Assembly: GCA_016235555.1 (NCBI GenBank)
Contig: JACRKC010000080.1
Location: 1 to 64,000, forward strand
Reading direction: 5' to 3'
Origin: Verrucomicrobiota bacterium
Lineage (GTDB): Bacteria > Verrucomicrobiota > Verrucomicrobiia > Opitutales > Opitutaceae
Length of the DNA stretch: 64,000 nt
Part shown: piece after piece, positions 33,601 to 42,700 of the stretch
Layout: every line of letters begins with the position of its first letter
How positions within the stretch are numbered: position 1 is the first letter of the stretch
Made by a program: the position numbers and the translations under genes
The notes under the pieces: generated by a model
The model's input: the letters and a program-made list of their open reading frames with translations, nothing else
Told to the model about the DNA's origin: nothing
The model's database searches: none

Positions 33601-36202
33601 CACCACCTGGCGCCATGAAGTCGATGCGCTCAAATCCTGGCTCGCCGAGCGCCTCGAGTGGATCGACGGCGCGCCGCAACCCATCGACGCCAACCGCCTC
33701 GCCGAGCGCCTCAAGCCCACCGACCTGATCAACGTCGCCACGGGCCAGCCGCTCTTCGGCGGCAGCGTGCCGCTCGGCTACCAGTTCCGGCTCCACAATC
33801 CGAATCCGGCTGGCGGCACCACCTACTACACCATCAACGGCGCCGACCCGCGGCAGGTGGGCGGCACCCTCGACCCGGCTGCGCAGGTGGCGGCGACGAG
33901 CACGGTCGCGGCGTCGACGATTCTCACGGCCGGGCAAACGTGGAAATGGCTGTTGCCGTCCGCCGCACCGGCCAACGATGCAGCGAGTGCGGTCTGGACT
34001 GCGCCCACCTATACCGACGATGCGTGGGCCAGCGGCACCGCGCCGCTCGGTTACGGCGAGGCCAGCGGACTCGCCACCAACATCGCACCCACCGCACCCA
34101 ACTACACGTCGGCGACGGGGGAGCCGGGACCGGCCTACTTCCGCACCACGTTCACCGCCACGGATGTCACGGGCCTCACGAGCGCGACGTTCGAGATCTG
34201 CGCCGACGACGGCGCGGTGATCTACCTGAACGGGGTGGAGGCCGCGCGGTTCAATTTTCCGCTCGCCCCCACGCCGGCGACCTACGGTCAGGAGGCACTC
34301 GGGCCGATCGATCCGGGCAACAACTATGCGCCGATCGAATCGACCTATTTCCCGGTGTCGTTCGACCCGAAGCTCCTGCGGGAAGGCGTCAACACCATCG
34401 CCGTCGAAGTGCACCAAGCGACGTATTCGTTTCCGCCGAACGCGACCAACGCCTATCCTCGCAACGATTTTTCCGACATGCGTTTTGATGTGCGGATCAT
34501 CGGCCAGACCGCCTCGGGCCCGGGCGCGCCGATCGCCCTTGCCACCAACGGTGTCCACACCGTGCGCACGCGCATCAAGCAGGGCGACACGTGGTCGCCG
34601 CTGACCGAGGCCACGTTCGTGATGGAGGCGGTGCCGGCCAGTGCGGCCAACCTCGTCGTGAGTGAGTTGCACTACCACCCGCCCGATCCGACGCCGGCCG
34701 AACTCGCGGCCGGTTTCAACAACGGCAACGACTTCGAGTTCATCGAGCTCATGAATATTTCCCGCACGCAGTCCGTCGATCTGAGCGGCGTGAAGCTCGA
34801 CGATGCGGTCACGTTCGACTTCGGCGCGGCGCCTCCCGCGTTGCGCATCCTGCCGCCGGGCGGACGCGTGGTGGTGGCGGAAAATCCGGCGGCGTTTGCG
34901 GCGCGAACGGAACCCGGAGCGCAGCCAATCGTGGCCGGGGCGTTTTCGGGCAATCTCTCAAACAGCAGCGAGCAGCTGATCGTGCGCGCGGCGAATGGGA
35001 CGATCATCAAGCAATTCACCTACCGCGATTCGTCGCCCTGGCCCGAAGAAGCCGACGGCAACGGCTCCAGCCTCGTGCTGAACGCGCCCTTCACGAATCC
35101 CAACCACAACCTCGCGAGCAGCTGGCACGCGAGCCCGCCGGTGGCGCCGGCGAAAGTGGCGGCGTCGCCCGCGGCCCCGCAGATCGCCGCGCAGCCCGCG
35201 GCGCAGACTGTCCTCGTCGGCGGCAGCGCGGCGCTGGCGGTCTCGGCCACCTCGGCGGGTTTCGCCTGGTATCAGTGGATGAAGGATGGCGTGCCCATCG
35301 AGGGCGCCACGAAGGCGACGCTGACTCTCGGCAGCGCCGCCGCCGCCACGCCCGGCAACTACACGGTCGTGGTGGCCAACGCCGGCGGCGCCACCGTGAG
35401 CGCACCAGCGAGGTTGGCGGTGGTGAGCGCCAGCGCGCTGGCCAACCTCTCGGTGCGCACGACGCTCGCCGCCGGGCAGGAACTCACGGTGGGCGCGGTC
35501 GTGAGCGGCGGATCGAAGCAGGTGCTGATCCGGGCGGCCGGCCCGGCGCTGACCGCGTTTGGTCTCGCGGGAATGGCTGATCCGCGGCTCGAACTTTTCA
35601 CCGGAGGAAATTCGTCGCCCGTGACGACCAACGACGACTGGCCGGGATCACTCGCCGGCGCGTTTGCCGCGGTGGGCGCGTTCCCCTTCGCGAGCGGCTC
35701 GAAGGATGCCGCGCTGGCTCAACCGCTCACCGGGGCCTTCACGGTCCGGGCCAGCGGCTCCACGGCCGGGGCGGTGTTGGTGGAGGTTTATGATACCGCA
35801 GGCGGCCTCACCCCGCGTCTGGTCAACGTCTCCGCGCGCAATCGCGTGGGAACGGGGGACGATATTCTCATCGCCGGGTTCTCGATCGCGGGCACAGGCG
35901 GCAAACAGCTCCTCATTCGCGCCGTCGGTCCGACGCTCGCTTCGTTCGGCGTCCCGGGGCCGTTGTCCGATCCGACGCTCCGCGTGATCGACGGCCAGGG
36001 TGCGACGGTCGGCGCCAACGACAACTGGGCCGCGGCCTTGGCGGCGGTCTTTGCGCAGGTCGGGGCCTTTCCGCTGGTCGCGGGCAGCCGGGACTCGGCC
36101 TTGCTGGTGACGCTGCCCGCCGGCGGCACCTTCACGATTCAGGTGGCCGGGGCGAACAACGGCACCGGGGAGGCGCTGATCGAAATCTACGAAGTGCTCT
36201 GA
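30659..36202 (+). CDS. Secreted CotH-family protein with lamin-tail, Ig-like and GPTL domains
   Basis: This 1847-residue exported multidomain protein has a signal peptide (LAAILPAVLPAAS). An L-type-lectin-like sandwich (about 27-275) is followed by a first lamin-tail domain (VVIEEIMADNNGG, DWIDLYN, 283-400) and a chitobiase-C-like strand pair (YTLNTAEPTETSPRYTAPL, near 490). A CotH kinase-like domain (about 560-960) has YRGVYLLMEKVSRGKERVDV, GGFIFKNDK and FPLWDVDRSLGN. A PA14-like segment (ADDGAVIYLNGVE), a second lamin-tail (NLVVSELHYHPPDP, near 1330), an Ig-like domain (WMKDGVPIEGATKATLTL) and two GPTL domains close it. CotH proteins are atypical protein kinases in spore coats; a bacterial surface role is inferred. 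The architecture is complete, with no frameshift seen. Confidence 0.9.
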   Translation: MPRSIQAVLGHACLLAAILPAVLPAASFTHNFNSVATDTPNGAINTNLTLSGGSLNGAAANVTLISNRKDTNGAGTINVGIVKTGVGSGGATALRLADKATGSATAALVLPVLDANATVTEFTVTLRLLLDRTAGATPADGFNISFGPALSGVGGAGGHLAAYGLIVNFDTYQNATNDPRSIEVFADGNSVGNFLASNLPGGNFTYDQTFRELTLHWDVVNGLDLTYGGTTIFSKLPTPGFIPTVGGNFAINAGTGGLMHDVFIDDLAITTVTTPVAPPQTGGVVIEEIMADNNGGLEDEDLDRPDWIDLYNGTAAAVSLAGWRLDHVSAPVPAPGTTPAPASYALPNNLTIPAYGHVVIFASGKNRFTNVRPHANFTLQKEGGTLTLVRADGTTAAHSLAFGPQQQDVAFGGLGAAQTPGYLETPTPGAANAGRQAAGRRLGAPVFFKPGVTPRADQPSAVLTSAISLGLQLPEDAPAGAEIRYTLNTAEPTETSPRYTAPLDITTGTCVKARVFAPDHLPSKTGNRAFIWLSSAADTSATTLINVASNYAGSGRAFSSNLPVLVLDSFLRNVDGLTNPAGLRPYRFTQVAVYDVQPGTNRASLAGPPDQMLRGGTHVRGQSSSGQAERPYALELWKEDEDADRTEPLLGMPSDADWVLMTLTLDKSLMRNYLMQQAMLDANGPGAGVRCRFVEVFFNQGNTTLDYADYRGVYLLMEKVSRGKERVDVAKLNDSMSDPALINGGFIFKNDKTPYEYRINAAANAAIPGANRDYDIFDPEPVTATQAGALVDWLNRLTTALAAADFNQPASANYYAKWLHERSFIDKTLFLELCKEVDAYTFSYYFSKDRNGPLTAFPLWDVDRSLGNSDYGSSNATFGMKWWVVGGNYTYYTRLHQDAEFNDRYWNRWTALRRSHFAKEKLFERIESVYTLLTDGSRADIVNAANATTMAVQVPVARHYRKYPILGALTFSGGQTGQATRTTWRHEVDALKSWLAERLEWIDGAPQPIDANRLAERLKPTDLINVATGQPLFGGSVPLGYQFRLHNPNPAGGTTYYTINGADPRQVGGTLDPAAQVAATSTVAASTILTAGQTWKWLLPSAAPANDAASAVWTAPTYTDDAWASGTAPLGYGEASGLATNIAPTAPNYTSATGEPGPAYFRTTFTATDVTGLTSATFEICADDGAVIYLNGVEAARFNFPLAPTPATYGQEALGPIDPGNNYAPIESTYFPVSFDPKLLREGVNTIAVEVHQATYSFPPNATNAYPRNDFSDMRFDVRIIGQTASGPGAPIALATNGVHTVRTRIKQGDTWSPLTEATFVMEAVPASAANLVVSELHYHPPDPTPAELAAGFNNGNDFEFIELMNISRTQSVDLSGVKLDDAVTFDFGAAPPALRILPPGGRVVVAENPAAFAARTEPGAQPIVAGAFSGNLSNSSEQLIVRAANGTIIKQFTYRDSSPWPEEADGNGSSLVLNAPFTNPNHNLASSWHASPPVAPAKVAASPAAPQIAAQPAAQTVLVGGSAALAVSATSAGFAWYQWMKDGVPIEGATKATLTLGSAAAATPGNYTVVVANAGGATVSAPARLAVVSASALANLSVRTTLAAGQELTVGAVVSGGSKQVLIRAAGPALTAFGLAGMADPRLELFTGGNSSPVTTNDDWPGSLAGAFAAVGAFPFASGSKDAALAQPLTGAFTVRASGSTAGAVLVEVYDTAGGLTPRLVNVSARNRVGTGDDILIAGFSIAGTGGKQLLIRAVGPTLASFGVPGPLSDPTLRVIDGQGATVGANDNWAAALAAVFAQVGAFPLVAGSRDSALLVTLPAGGTFTIQVAGANNGTGEALIEIYEVL

Positions 36203-36217
36203 TACTGCGACGGCGCG

Positions 36218-37384
36218 TCACTTCAGCCCGAGAAACCCGGCCAGGTCCGCGACGGCGCCGCGCGTGCGGACACCCCGGCGGACCCGCCGCGACACCACGG
36301 TGAGCCGGGAGCGCCCGCGGTCGGCCTTCGGATCGATGTGGCCGGCCAGTTCCGTGCCGGCGAGCACCGGCAGCGCGTAGTAACCCCGGAGGCGTTGGGC
36401 GGCCGGGGTGTAGACCTCCCAGGTGTAGTTGAAATCCCATACGCCACGCGTCACCCGCCGGTCGTAGATGAGCGGGTCGAGTGGAGCGACCAGCCGGACC
36501 TCCCCCGCCGGTGCCGCCGCGGGTGAAGCCGTGCCCTCGAGGTGGCCGGCATCCTCCCGCAGGCAGTAAAGCGTGGGGCAATCGGTCCCGTCGATCGTCA
36601 CCGCCTGCACGTCATCACCCACGAGATGAAGTTCCGCGCGCGTGAGCGGGACCAGGCGGCGCTGGCGCAGTTTGGCCGCCACCAGCCACCGCCGGACCTC
36701 GGGTTCCGGACGCGCCGGCGCGGCGAGCACCGCGGGGGGCAGGACGCGTTCGGCCAGATCGTAAACGCGGCGGAAATTGCGGCGGCTGGTGATGAGCAGC
36801 CGGCCGTGGGCGAAGAGTTTTTCGAGCACGCATTTGGTCAGCGTGCCCTGAGTGCCCCACGCGCTCCGGGCGCGACCGTCATGCTCGAAGTCATCCGAGG
36901 TGAGCGGTCCGCGGGCTGCGATCGTGGCGAGAATGTGATCCGCGAGTTTCGCCTCACGTGGAGTGAACCGGCCCGAGTGAAGATTGCGGGTGAATTCCCG
37001 CCGCTGCATCCGGCCCGTGAGGAACGGCCACGCCGTGAGGGGAAAGGCGACCAGAATGCCCCGGCCCGGCAGGTAGTGTTCGAATCCGGGGCGGGCGGAC
37101 GAATGGAGGAATTCGTGCAGGGCTCCCGCGCGGTAGTCGCGCACGCGATTGCGCAGGATCAGGTCGTGCATGCGACCGCAGACGTTGATCGGATCGATCT
37201 GGATGAATCCGTGGTGGGCGAGGGCGGCGCTCAGCGTGGGAAACGGCGCGTCGAACCCGAGGGCGCGGCGCATGAAACGGCGGGCGGCGAGGGGAGAAAC
37301 GCGGAGCGGCGGGAGCACGCGGGCGATTGAGCGCGCGGTGCGCCGGGAAAACAAGGCTGCGAGCGCGGCGCCGAGGAGTTTCAC
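36218..37384 (-). CDS. YcaQ/AlkZ-like DNA glycosylase (winged-helix HTH_42 family)
   Basis: This 388-residue cytoplasmic protein belongs to the family of E. coli YcaQ, which unhooks DNA interstrand crosslinks and excises bulky N7-alkylated purines. The family's N-terminal motif is present as HHGFIQIDPINVCGRMHDLI; the QID triad matches the Gln-X-Asp motif of YcaQ-type members. RVRDYRAGALHEFLH and the C-terminal block APLDPLIYDRRVTRGVWDFN with YTWEVYTPAAQRLRGYYALP are also characteristic. The start is GTG. It is convergent with the CotH gene (15-bp gap) and divergent from the GH3 gene, with no functional link to either. Confidence 0.88.
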   Translation of the reverse strand: MKLLGAALAALFSRRTARSIARVLPPLRVSPLAARRFMRRALGFDAPFPTLSAALAHHGFIQIDPINVCGRMHDLILRNRVRDYRAGALHEFLHSSARPGFEHYLPGRGILVAFPLTAWPFLTGRMQRREFTRNLHSGRFTPREAKLADHILATIAARGPLTSDDFEHDGRARSAWGTQGTLTKCVLEKLFAHGRLLITSRRNFRRVYDLAERVLPPAVLAAPARPEPEVRRWLVAAKLRQRRLVPLTRAELHLVGDDVQAVTIDGTDCPTLYCLREDAGHLEGTASPAAAPAGEVRLVAPLDPLIYDRRVTRGVWDFNYTWEVYTPAAQRLRGYYALPVLAGTELAGHIDPKADRGRSRLTVVSRRVRRGVRTRGAVADLAGFLGLK

Positions 37385-37561
37385 GCTAATGTTAGACTGG
37401 CGGCCTCGTTGTCACCGTGGTGCGCGGGTTGTGCTGTGCGCCTGCCCCCCAGACGCGATCCCCGTCCCCCATGCTTCGCCTCCCCGTCGTCCTTCCGGAT
37501 TTTTTCCGTGTGTCGCCCCGATCCCCGGTCAACCGCCCGCCGGGGGGCACCGTTTTCTGAC

Positions 37562-39733
37562 ATGCACCCTGCTGCCGCCAACGCCGCTGTTGCGACTCCG
37601 CCCGTCTCTTCCGCGCTGGGCCCGTTCCGGGATCCCGGCCGGTCCCGTGCGGAGCGCGTCGACGATCTCGTGGCGCGGCTGACGCTCGCCGAGAAGATCA
37701 GCCAGCTGGTGCATGACAGTCCCGCCATCGAGCGGCTGGGCGTGCCGGCTTACAACTGGTGGAACGAGGCCTGTCACGGCGTGGGGCGCAACGGTCGCGC
37801 CACCGTGTTTCCGCAGGTGATCGGACTGGCGGCGACTTGGAACCGCGCACTCGTGCAACGCGTGGCCGCGGCGATTGCGGACGAAGCGCGGGCCAAGCAC
37901 CACGCCGCGGTCGCGGCCGGCCTGCGGGGCCAGTATCAGGGGCTCACCTTCTGGACGCCGAACGTGAACATCTTCCGCGATCCCCGGTGGGGGCGCGGCC
38001 AGGAAACGTTCGGGGAGGATCCGTATCTCACGGGGGAACTCGGCGTGGCGATGGTGCGCGGTTTGCAGGGCGATCACCCGCACTACCTCAAGACGGCGGC
38101 GTGTGCGAAGCACTACGCCGTGCACAGCGGCCCGGAGCAGATGCGCCACGGCTTCGACGCCAGGCCGAGCGCGAAGGATCTGGCCGAGACCTATCTCCCG
38201 GCCTTCGAGAAGCTCGTGCGAGCCGGGGTCGAGGCCGTGATGGGGGCCTACAATCGCGTGCTCGGCGAGCCCGCGTGCGCCTCCCGGTTGCTGCTCGGTG
38301 AAGTGCTCCGCGCGCGATGGGGGTTTGCCGGCCATGTGGTGAGCGACTGCGGGGCGATCGATGATTTTCACCACCATCACGGCGTCTCGGCCAATGCGGC
38401 CGAATCCGCGGCGCTCGCCGTCCGCGCGGGATGCGATCTGAACTGCGGCTGCACCTACCACGATCTCGTGGTCGCGGCGCGCGACGGGCTGATCAGCGAG
38501 GCGGAGATCGACACGGCGCTGCGCCGCCTGCTCGCGACGCGGTTCAAGCTGGGGTTGTTCGACCCACCCGCACAGGTGCCGTGGTCCGCCACGCCCGCGA
38601 CCGTCATCGATTCGCCGGCGCACCGGGCGCTCGCCCGCACCGCCGCCGCCGAGTCGATCGTGCTGCTCAAAAACAACGGCCTCCTGCCGCTGCGGCGCGA
38701 CCACGCGAGCATCCTCGTCACCGGCCCGACCGCGGCGAATCTCGCCGTGCTGCTGGGCAACTACTACGGCGTCTCGCCACGGCTCGTCAGCCTGCTGGAG
38801 GGCATCATGGGCGCCGTCGACGAAGGCTGCCGCGTGGTCTACCGCGCGGGCTGTCCGCTCACGGGGGCGACGGCGCCCGGCATCAACTACACCTTTGGCA
38901 CGGCGGCCGAAAACGAACTGACGATCGCGTTCCTCGGCCTCGATCACACGCTGGAGGGCGAAGAGGGCGACGCCGTCGCCTCCGCCGGGGGCGGCGACCG
39001 CCAGGCGATCGAGTTGCCCGACTGCCAGCGCGAGTTCCTGCTCGAGCTGCGCAAGCACGCGAAAAAACTCGTGCTCGTGCTGACCGGCGGCAGCGCGATC
39101 GCGGTGCCCGAGGCGCACGAAATCTGCGACGCCGTGCTCCAAGTCTGGTATCCCGGTTGTGAAGGCGGCGGCGCCTTGGCCGACGTGCTGTTCGGCGACG
39201 TGTCGCCGAGCGGCAAACTTCCGGTGACGGTGCCGCGCCGCACGGCGGATCTTCCGCCGTTCGAGGATTACGCGATGCGCGGCCGCACCTATCGGTATGC
39301 GGAGATCGAGCCGCTTTATCCGTTTGGTTTTGGGCTCGGCTATGCGACGCTCGCCTACGGTCCGCTCGCGGTGAGCCGGTGCGAAGCGGCCGGCGAGAGC
39401 CGCGTCGTCGCGACGACCACGCTGGCGAACCGTGGTGCATGCAGCGTCGACGAGGTGGTGCAGTGTTACGTGTGTCCACCGCGCGGCCTTGCGGCGGCCC
39501 CGCGGGCCACGCTGGTCGATTTTCGCAAAGTGCGCGTGCCGGCCGGCGCGACGGTGACCGTCGAATTCTCGCTCGCGCCCGCCGCCTTCACGGTGATCGA
39601 TGCGGCGGGCGCGCCGGCGCGGGTGCCCGGCGAGTATGAACTCGTCGTTGGCTCGGCCTCGCCGGGAGCGCGGGCGGTCGCCCTCGGCGCACCGGCCCCG
39701 GCCTGCGCGGCGGTGCGGGTGGCCGGCACCTGA
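37562..39733 (+). CDS. Glycoside hydrolase family 3 (beta-xylosidase/glucosidase type)
   Basis: GH3 enzymes release terminal beta-linked sugars by a retaining mechanism. The 723-residue protein resembles the plant/bacterial xylosidase branch: VPAYNWWNEACHGVGRNG, TFWTPNVNIFRDPRWGRGQE, KHYAVHSGPE, and nucleophile Asp262 in GHVVSDCGAIDD. The C-terminal alpha/beta domain (ESIVLLKNNGLLPL, VWYPGCEGGGALADVLFG) and a fibronectin-like end (VDEVVQCYVCPP) follow. There is no PA14 insert. No signal peptide is visible at the chosen ATG (MHPAAANAAVATPPV), so it is probably cytoplasmic and acts on imported oligosaccharides. It sits 37 bp before a TonB receptor, consistent with a small uptake-and-degradation operon. 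Confidence 0.92.
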   Translation: MHPAAANAAVATPPVSSALGPFRDPGRSRAERVDDLVARLTLAEKISQLVHDSPAIERLGVPAYNWWNEACHGVGRNGRATVFPQVIGLAATWNRALVQRVAAAIADEARAKHHAAVAAGLRGQYQGLTFWTPNVNIFRDPRWGRGQETFGEDPYLTGELGVAMVRGLQGDHPHYLKTAACAKHYAVHSGPEQMRHGFDARPSAKDLAETYLPAFEKLVRAGVEAVMGAYNRVLGEPACASRLLLGEVLRARWGFAGHVVSDCGAIDDFHHHHGVSANAAESAALAVRAGCDLNCGCTYHDLVVAARDGLISEAEIDTALRRLLATRFKLGLFDPPAQVPWSATPATVIDSPAHRALARTAAAESIVLLKNNGLLPLRRDHASILVTGPTAANLAVLLGNYYGVSPRLVSLLEGIMGAVDEGCRVVYRAGCPLTGATAPGINYTFGTAAENELTIAFLGLDHTLEGEEGDAVASAGGGDRQAIELPDCQREFLLELRKHAKKLVLVLTGGSAIAVPEAHEICDAVLQVWYPGCEGGGALADVLFGDVSPSGKLPVTVPRRTADLPPFEDYAMRGRTYRYAEIEPLYPFGFGLGYATLAYGPLAVSRCEAAGESRVVATTTLANRGACSVDEVVQCYVCPPRGLAAAPRATLVDFRKVRVPAGATVTVEFSLAPAAFTVIDAAGAPARVPGEYELVVGSASPGARAVALGAPAPACAAVRVAGT

Positions 39734-39770
39734 GACCGCGGGATTTTTTGCTGAACCCAGACTCCCAGTC

Positions 39771-42700
39771 ATGAATACCAACCCAAAACATACCCTGGCC
39801 GCCTTGCTGGCGGTCCTCACGGCCTGGCCCCTGACCGCCCAGCCCGTTGCCTCCGCGCCCCCCAAACCCGCGGATGACGAAACCATCACGCTCACGCCCT
39901 TCGAAGTGGCCACGACGAAGGACACCGGCTATCAGGCCACCGAGACGCTGGCTGGCACGCGCATCCGCACGGATCTGCGGGATGTTGGTTCCGCGATTCA
40001 GGTGGTCACCAAGGAATTCTTGAAGGACGTCGGCGCCACCGATGCCGGCACGCTGCTCCAATACACCACGAACACCGAGGTCGCCGGCACACGCGGCACC
40101 TACACCGGCCTCGGCAACGGCACCAGCGTCGACGAAAGCGGCAACCTGCGCGCCCCGCAGGGCGCCCAGCGCGTGCGCGGCCTCGCCGCCGCCGACAACG
40201 CCCGCGATTTCTTCGTCACCGACATTCCGTGGGATTCCTACATCGTCGATCGCATCGACATCCAGCGCGGCCCGAACTCGATCCTGTTCGGCCTCGGCAG
40301 CCCCGCCGGCATGGTCAACGCCGGGCTGCGGAATGCGGAGTTCCGCAACTTCGGCAGCGTCGACGCCCGCTTCGGCTCCTACGGCAGCGCGCGCAGCACG
40401 CTCGATCTCAACCAGCAGATCATTCCCAAGGTCCTCTCGCTGCGCCTCGACGGCTTGTGGAGCAACGAGAAGTTCCGCCAGGAGCCCGCGTTCCAGGATG
40501 ACCGCCGGTTCTACGGCGCCCTCCGCTTCGATCCCCAGCTCTTCAAGGCCCCGGGCTTCCACACGAGCATCCGCGCGAAATTCGAGCACGGCGACATCAC
40601 CGCCAACCGGCCGCGCACCGTCACGCCCAACGACAATCTCTCCGCGTGGTTCCGCCCCAGCGCCGTGTCCGCCACCAATCCGTTCGGCGGCATGAACAAG
40701 GCCGCCGTCAACAACGGCTACGATGCCTGGCGCAGCGACGCGGCCAACATCGTCGCCGGCGACGGCAAGGGCATGGTGATCGCGGGCACGGTCAACTACC
40801 AGCCGTGGCTCACCGTTCCAGCCAACCAGCAGCAACCGTTCTGGCTGATCGATGGCACGACCAACCAGCTTTACCGGGTGGAGGGCGGCTTCATCAACGT
40901 CGGCGCCCGCAACAACACCGGCGGCCTCACCGGTGCCGCCGCCGGCCTCATCGGCAAGCGCACCATGGACCAGTTCTACGGCATCGCGGGCCTGCCCCAG
41001 GCCGCCGTGGCACTGAACCTCCCCAGCAACCAGTTCGGCCAATACCGCCAGCAGTCGATGCTCGATTCATCGATTTTCGACTACAACAACACCCTCATCG
41101 ACGGGAACACCAAGTCGGAGTGGGAGCACTGGAATGCTTACAACCTCAACCTTTCGCAGACTTTCTGGCGCGACCGCATCGGCATCGACGTGGCCTACGA
41201 CCGCCAGAAATACCAGCGCGGCGGCCAGGCGTTCTTCGGTGGCGCCCCGGGCATCACGGTCGACGTCCTGCGGAACTTCGCGGACTTCTACCTCAGCGGC
41301 GCCAACGGCCTCACGACCACCAACCCGAATTTCGGCCGGCCCTACGTCACCGGCGGCGGCGGCAGCGGCGGCAACTCCTATCGCTCCGATCGCGAATACA
41401 CCCGCGCCTCCATCTTCGGCGAGGTCCGCGTCAGCGATTTCTCCAAGAACGAATTTCTCATCAAGCTCTTCGGCCGCCACCGCTTCAACGGCGTCTACGC
41501 CAATGAGGAATACTCCACCGAAAATCTCGGCTGGCAGCTCTTCGCCAACAGCCGCGAGTGGGCCGCCTTCTGGAACGGCACCGATGGCACGGGCTCCCCG
41601 ATCAATGACCGCCCGCCCATGGCCTTTGTCTATCTCGGGCCCTCCATCGCCAACCGCACCTCGGCCGCCGGCGCCGCCATTCCCGGCGTGACCGCCAACG
41701 TCACCCTCACCAGCGCGCCCGTGCATGTCTTCAATCCGGTCTGGACGAACAACAACGTCGCCTTCGGCGCCAACTGGGACGTGCCGGCCTCGCTCTACAA
41801 GGTCTTCAACGGCCTGCCGAACCCCGAGAGCACCGCGCAGCTCACGCAGGCCTCCAATCCGGCGAACTACGTCGGTTGGACCACCTTCCAGAACAACCTG
41901 CTCAGCTACGACGACGGAGCCAACAAGAGCCTTCTCACCCGCGCCCAGCTGTCGAAGCGCGAGACCCGGTCCTTCGCCGGTTCCTGGCAGGGCTACCTGT
42001 GGAACGACGCGATCGTCCCCACGCTCGGCTGGCGTTTCGACGAAGTGAAGGGCAAGGCGATCAACGCCCCCGTGATGGGCAACAACCGCAACAGCCTGAA
42101 CCTCGCGGCCAACGTCTACACGCTGCCCGCCACCTACCCGGCCAACCAGATCTTCAAGGATCACTCGACCAGCGGTGGCTGGGTCGTCCACCTCAACCGC
42201 GTCCTCCCGCGCGACCCGCTGCCGTTCAACGTCAGCGTTTCCTACAACAAATCGGACAACTTCCAGGTCACCGACACGCGCCGCGACCTCTACGGCAACC
42301 CGATCTCCAATCCGACTGGCAAGACCAAGGACTACGGCGTGCTCCTCTCCACCAAGGACGGGAAGTATTCTTTCCGCGCGGTCAAATACGAGACCAGCGT
42401 CAAGAACGCCAGCAGCGGCCTGAGCGACTCCGGCGGCATCGGCCGCGTGATCCAGCAGGGCCTGCGCTTCCGCAATGTGTTCCTCTACAAACTCGGCGCC
42501 TACGACTGGGCGACGCGCGAGCAGGCCCAGGCCCGCAACACCTGGGGTGGCTCGACCGCCCAGGGTGACGCGGTCAACTCCGCCAACCAGAACCTCACGT
42601 TCGCTCAAGGCCGCGCCCTCGAGGATTCGGCCATCCGCACGTGGAACGAGATCCAGGTCTGGCTCACCGACAAGGGCTTCTTCAACGCCTGGGGCTTCCA

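Noticed and set aside
31301-34678. 1125-codon minus-strand frame
   Set aside because: It is antisense to the CotH protein, whose domains are clear. The minus frame is Arg/Gly/Val-rich with no domain.
37529-39925. 798-codon minus-strand frame
   Set aside because: It is antisense to the GH3 enzyme and has no domain.
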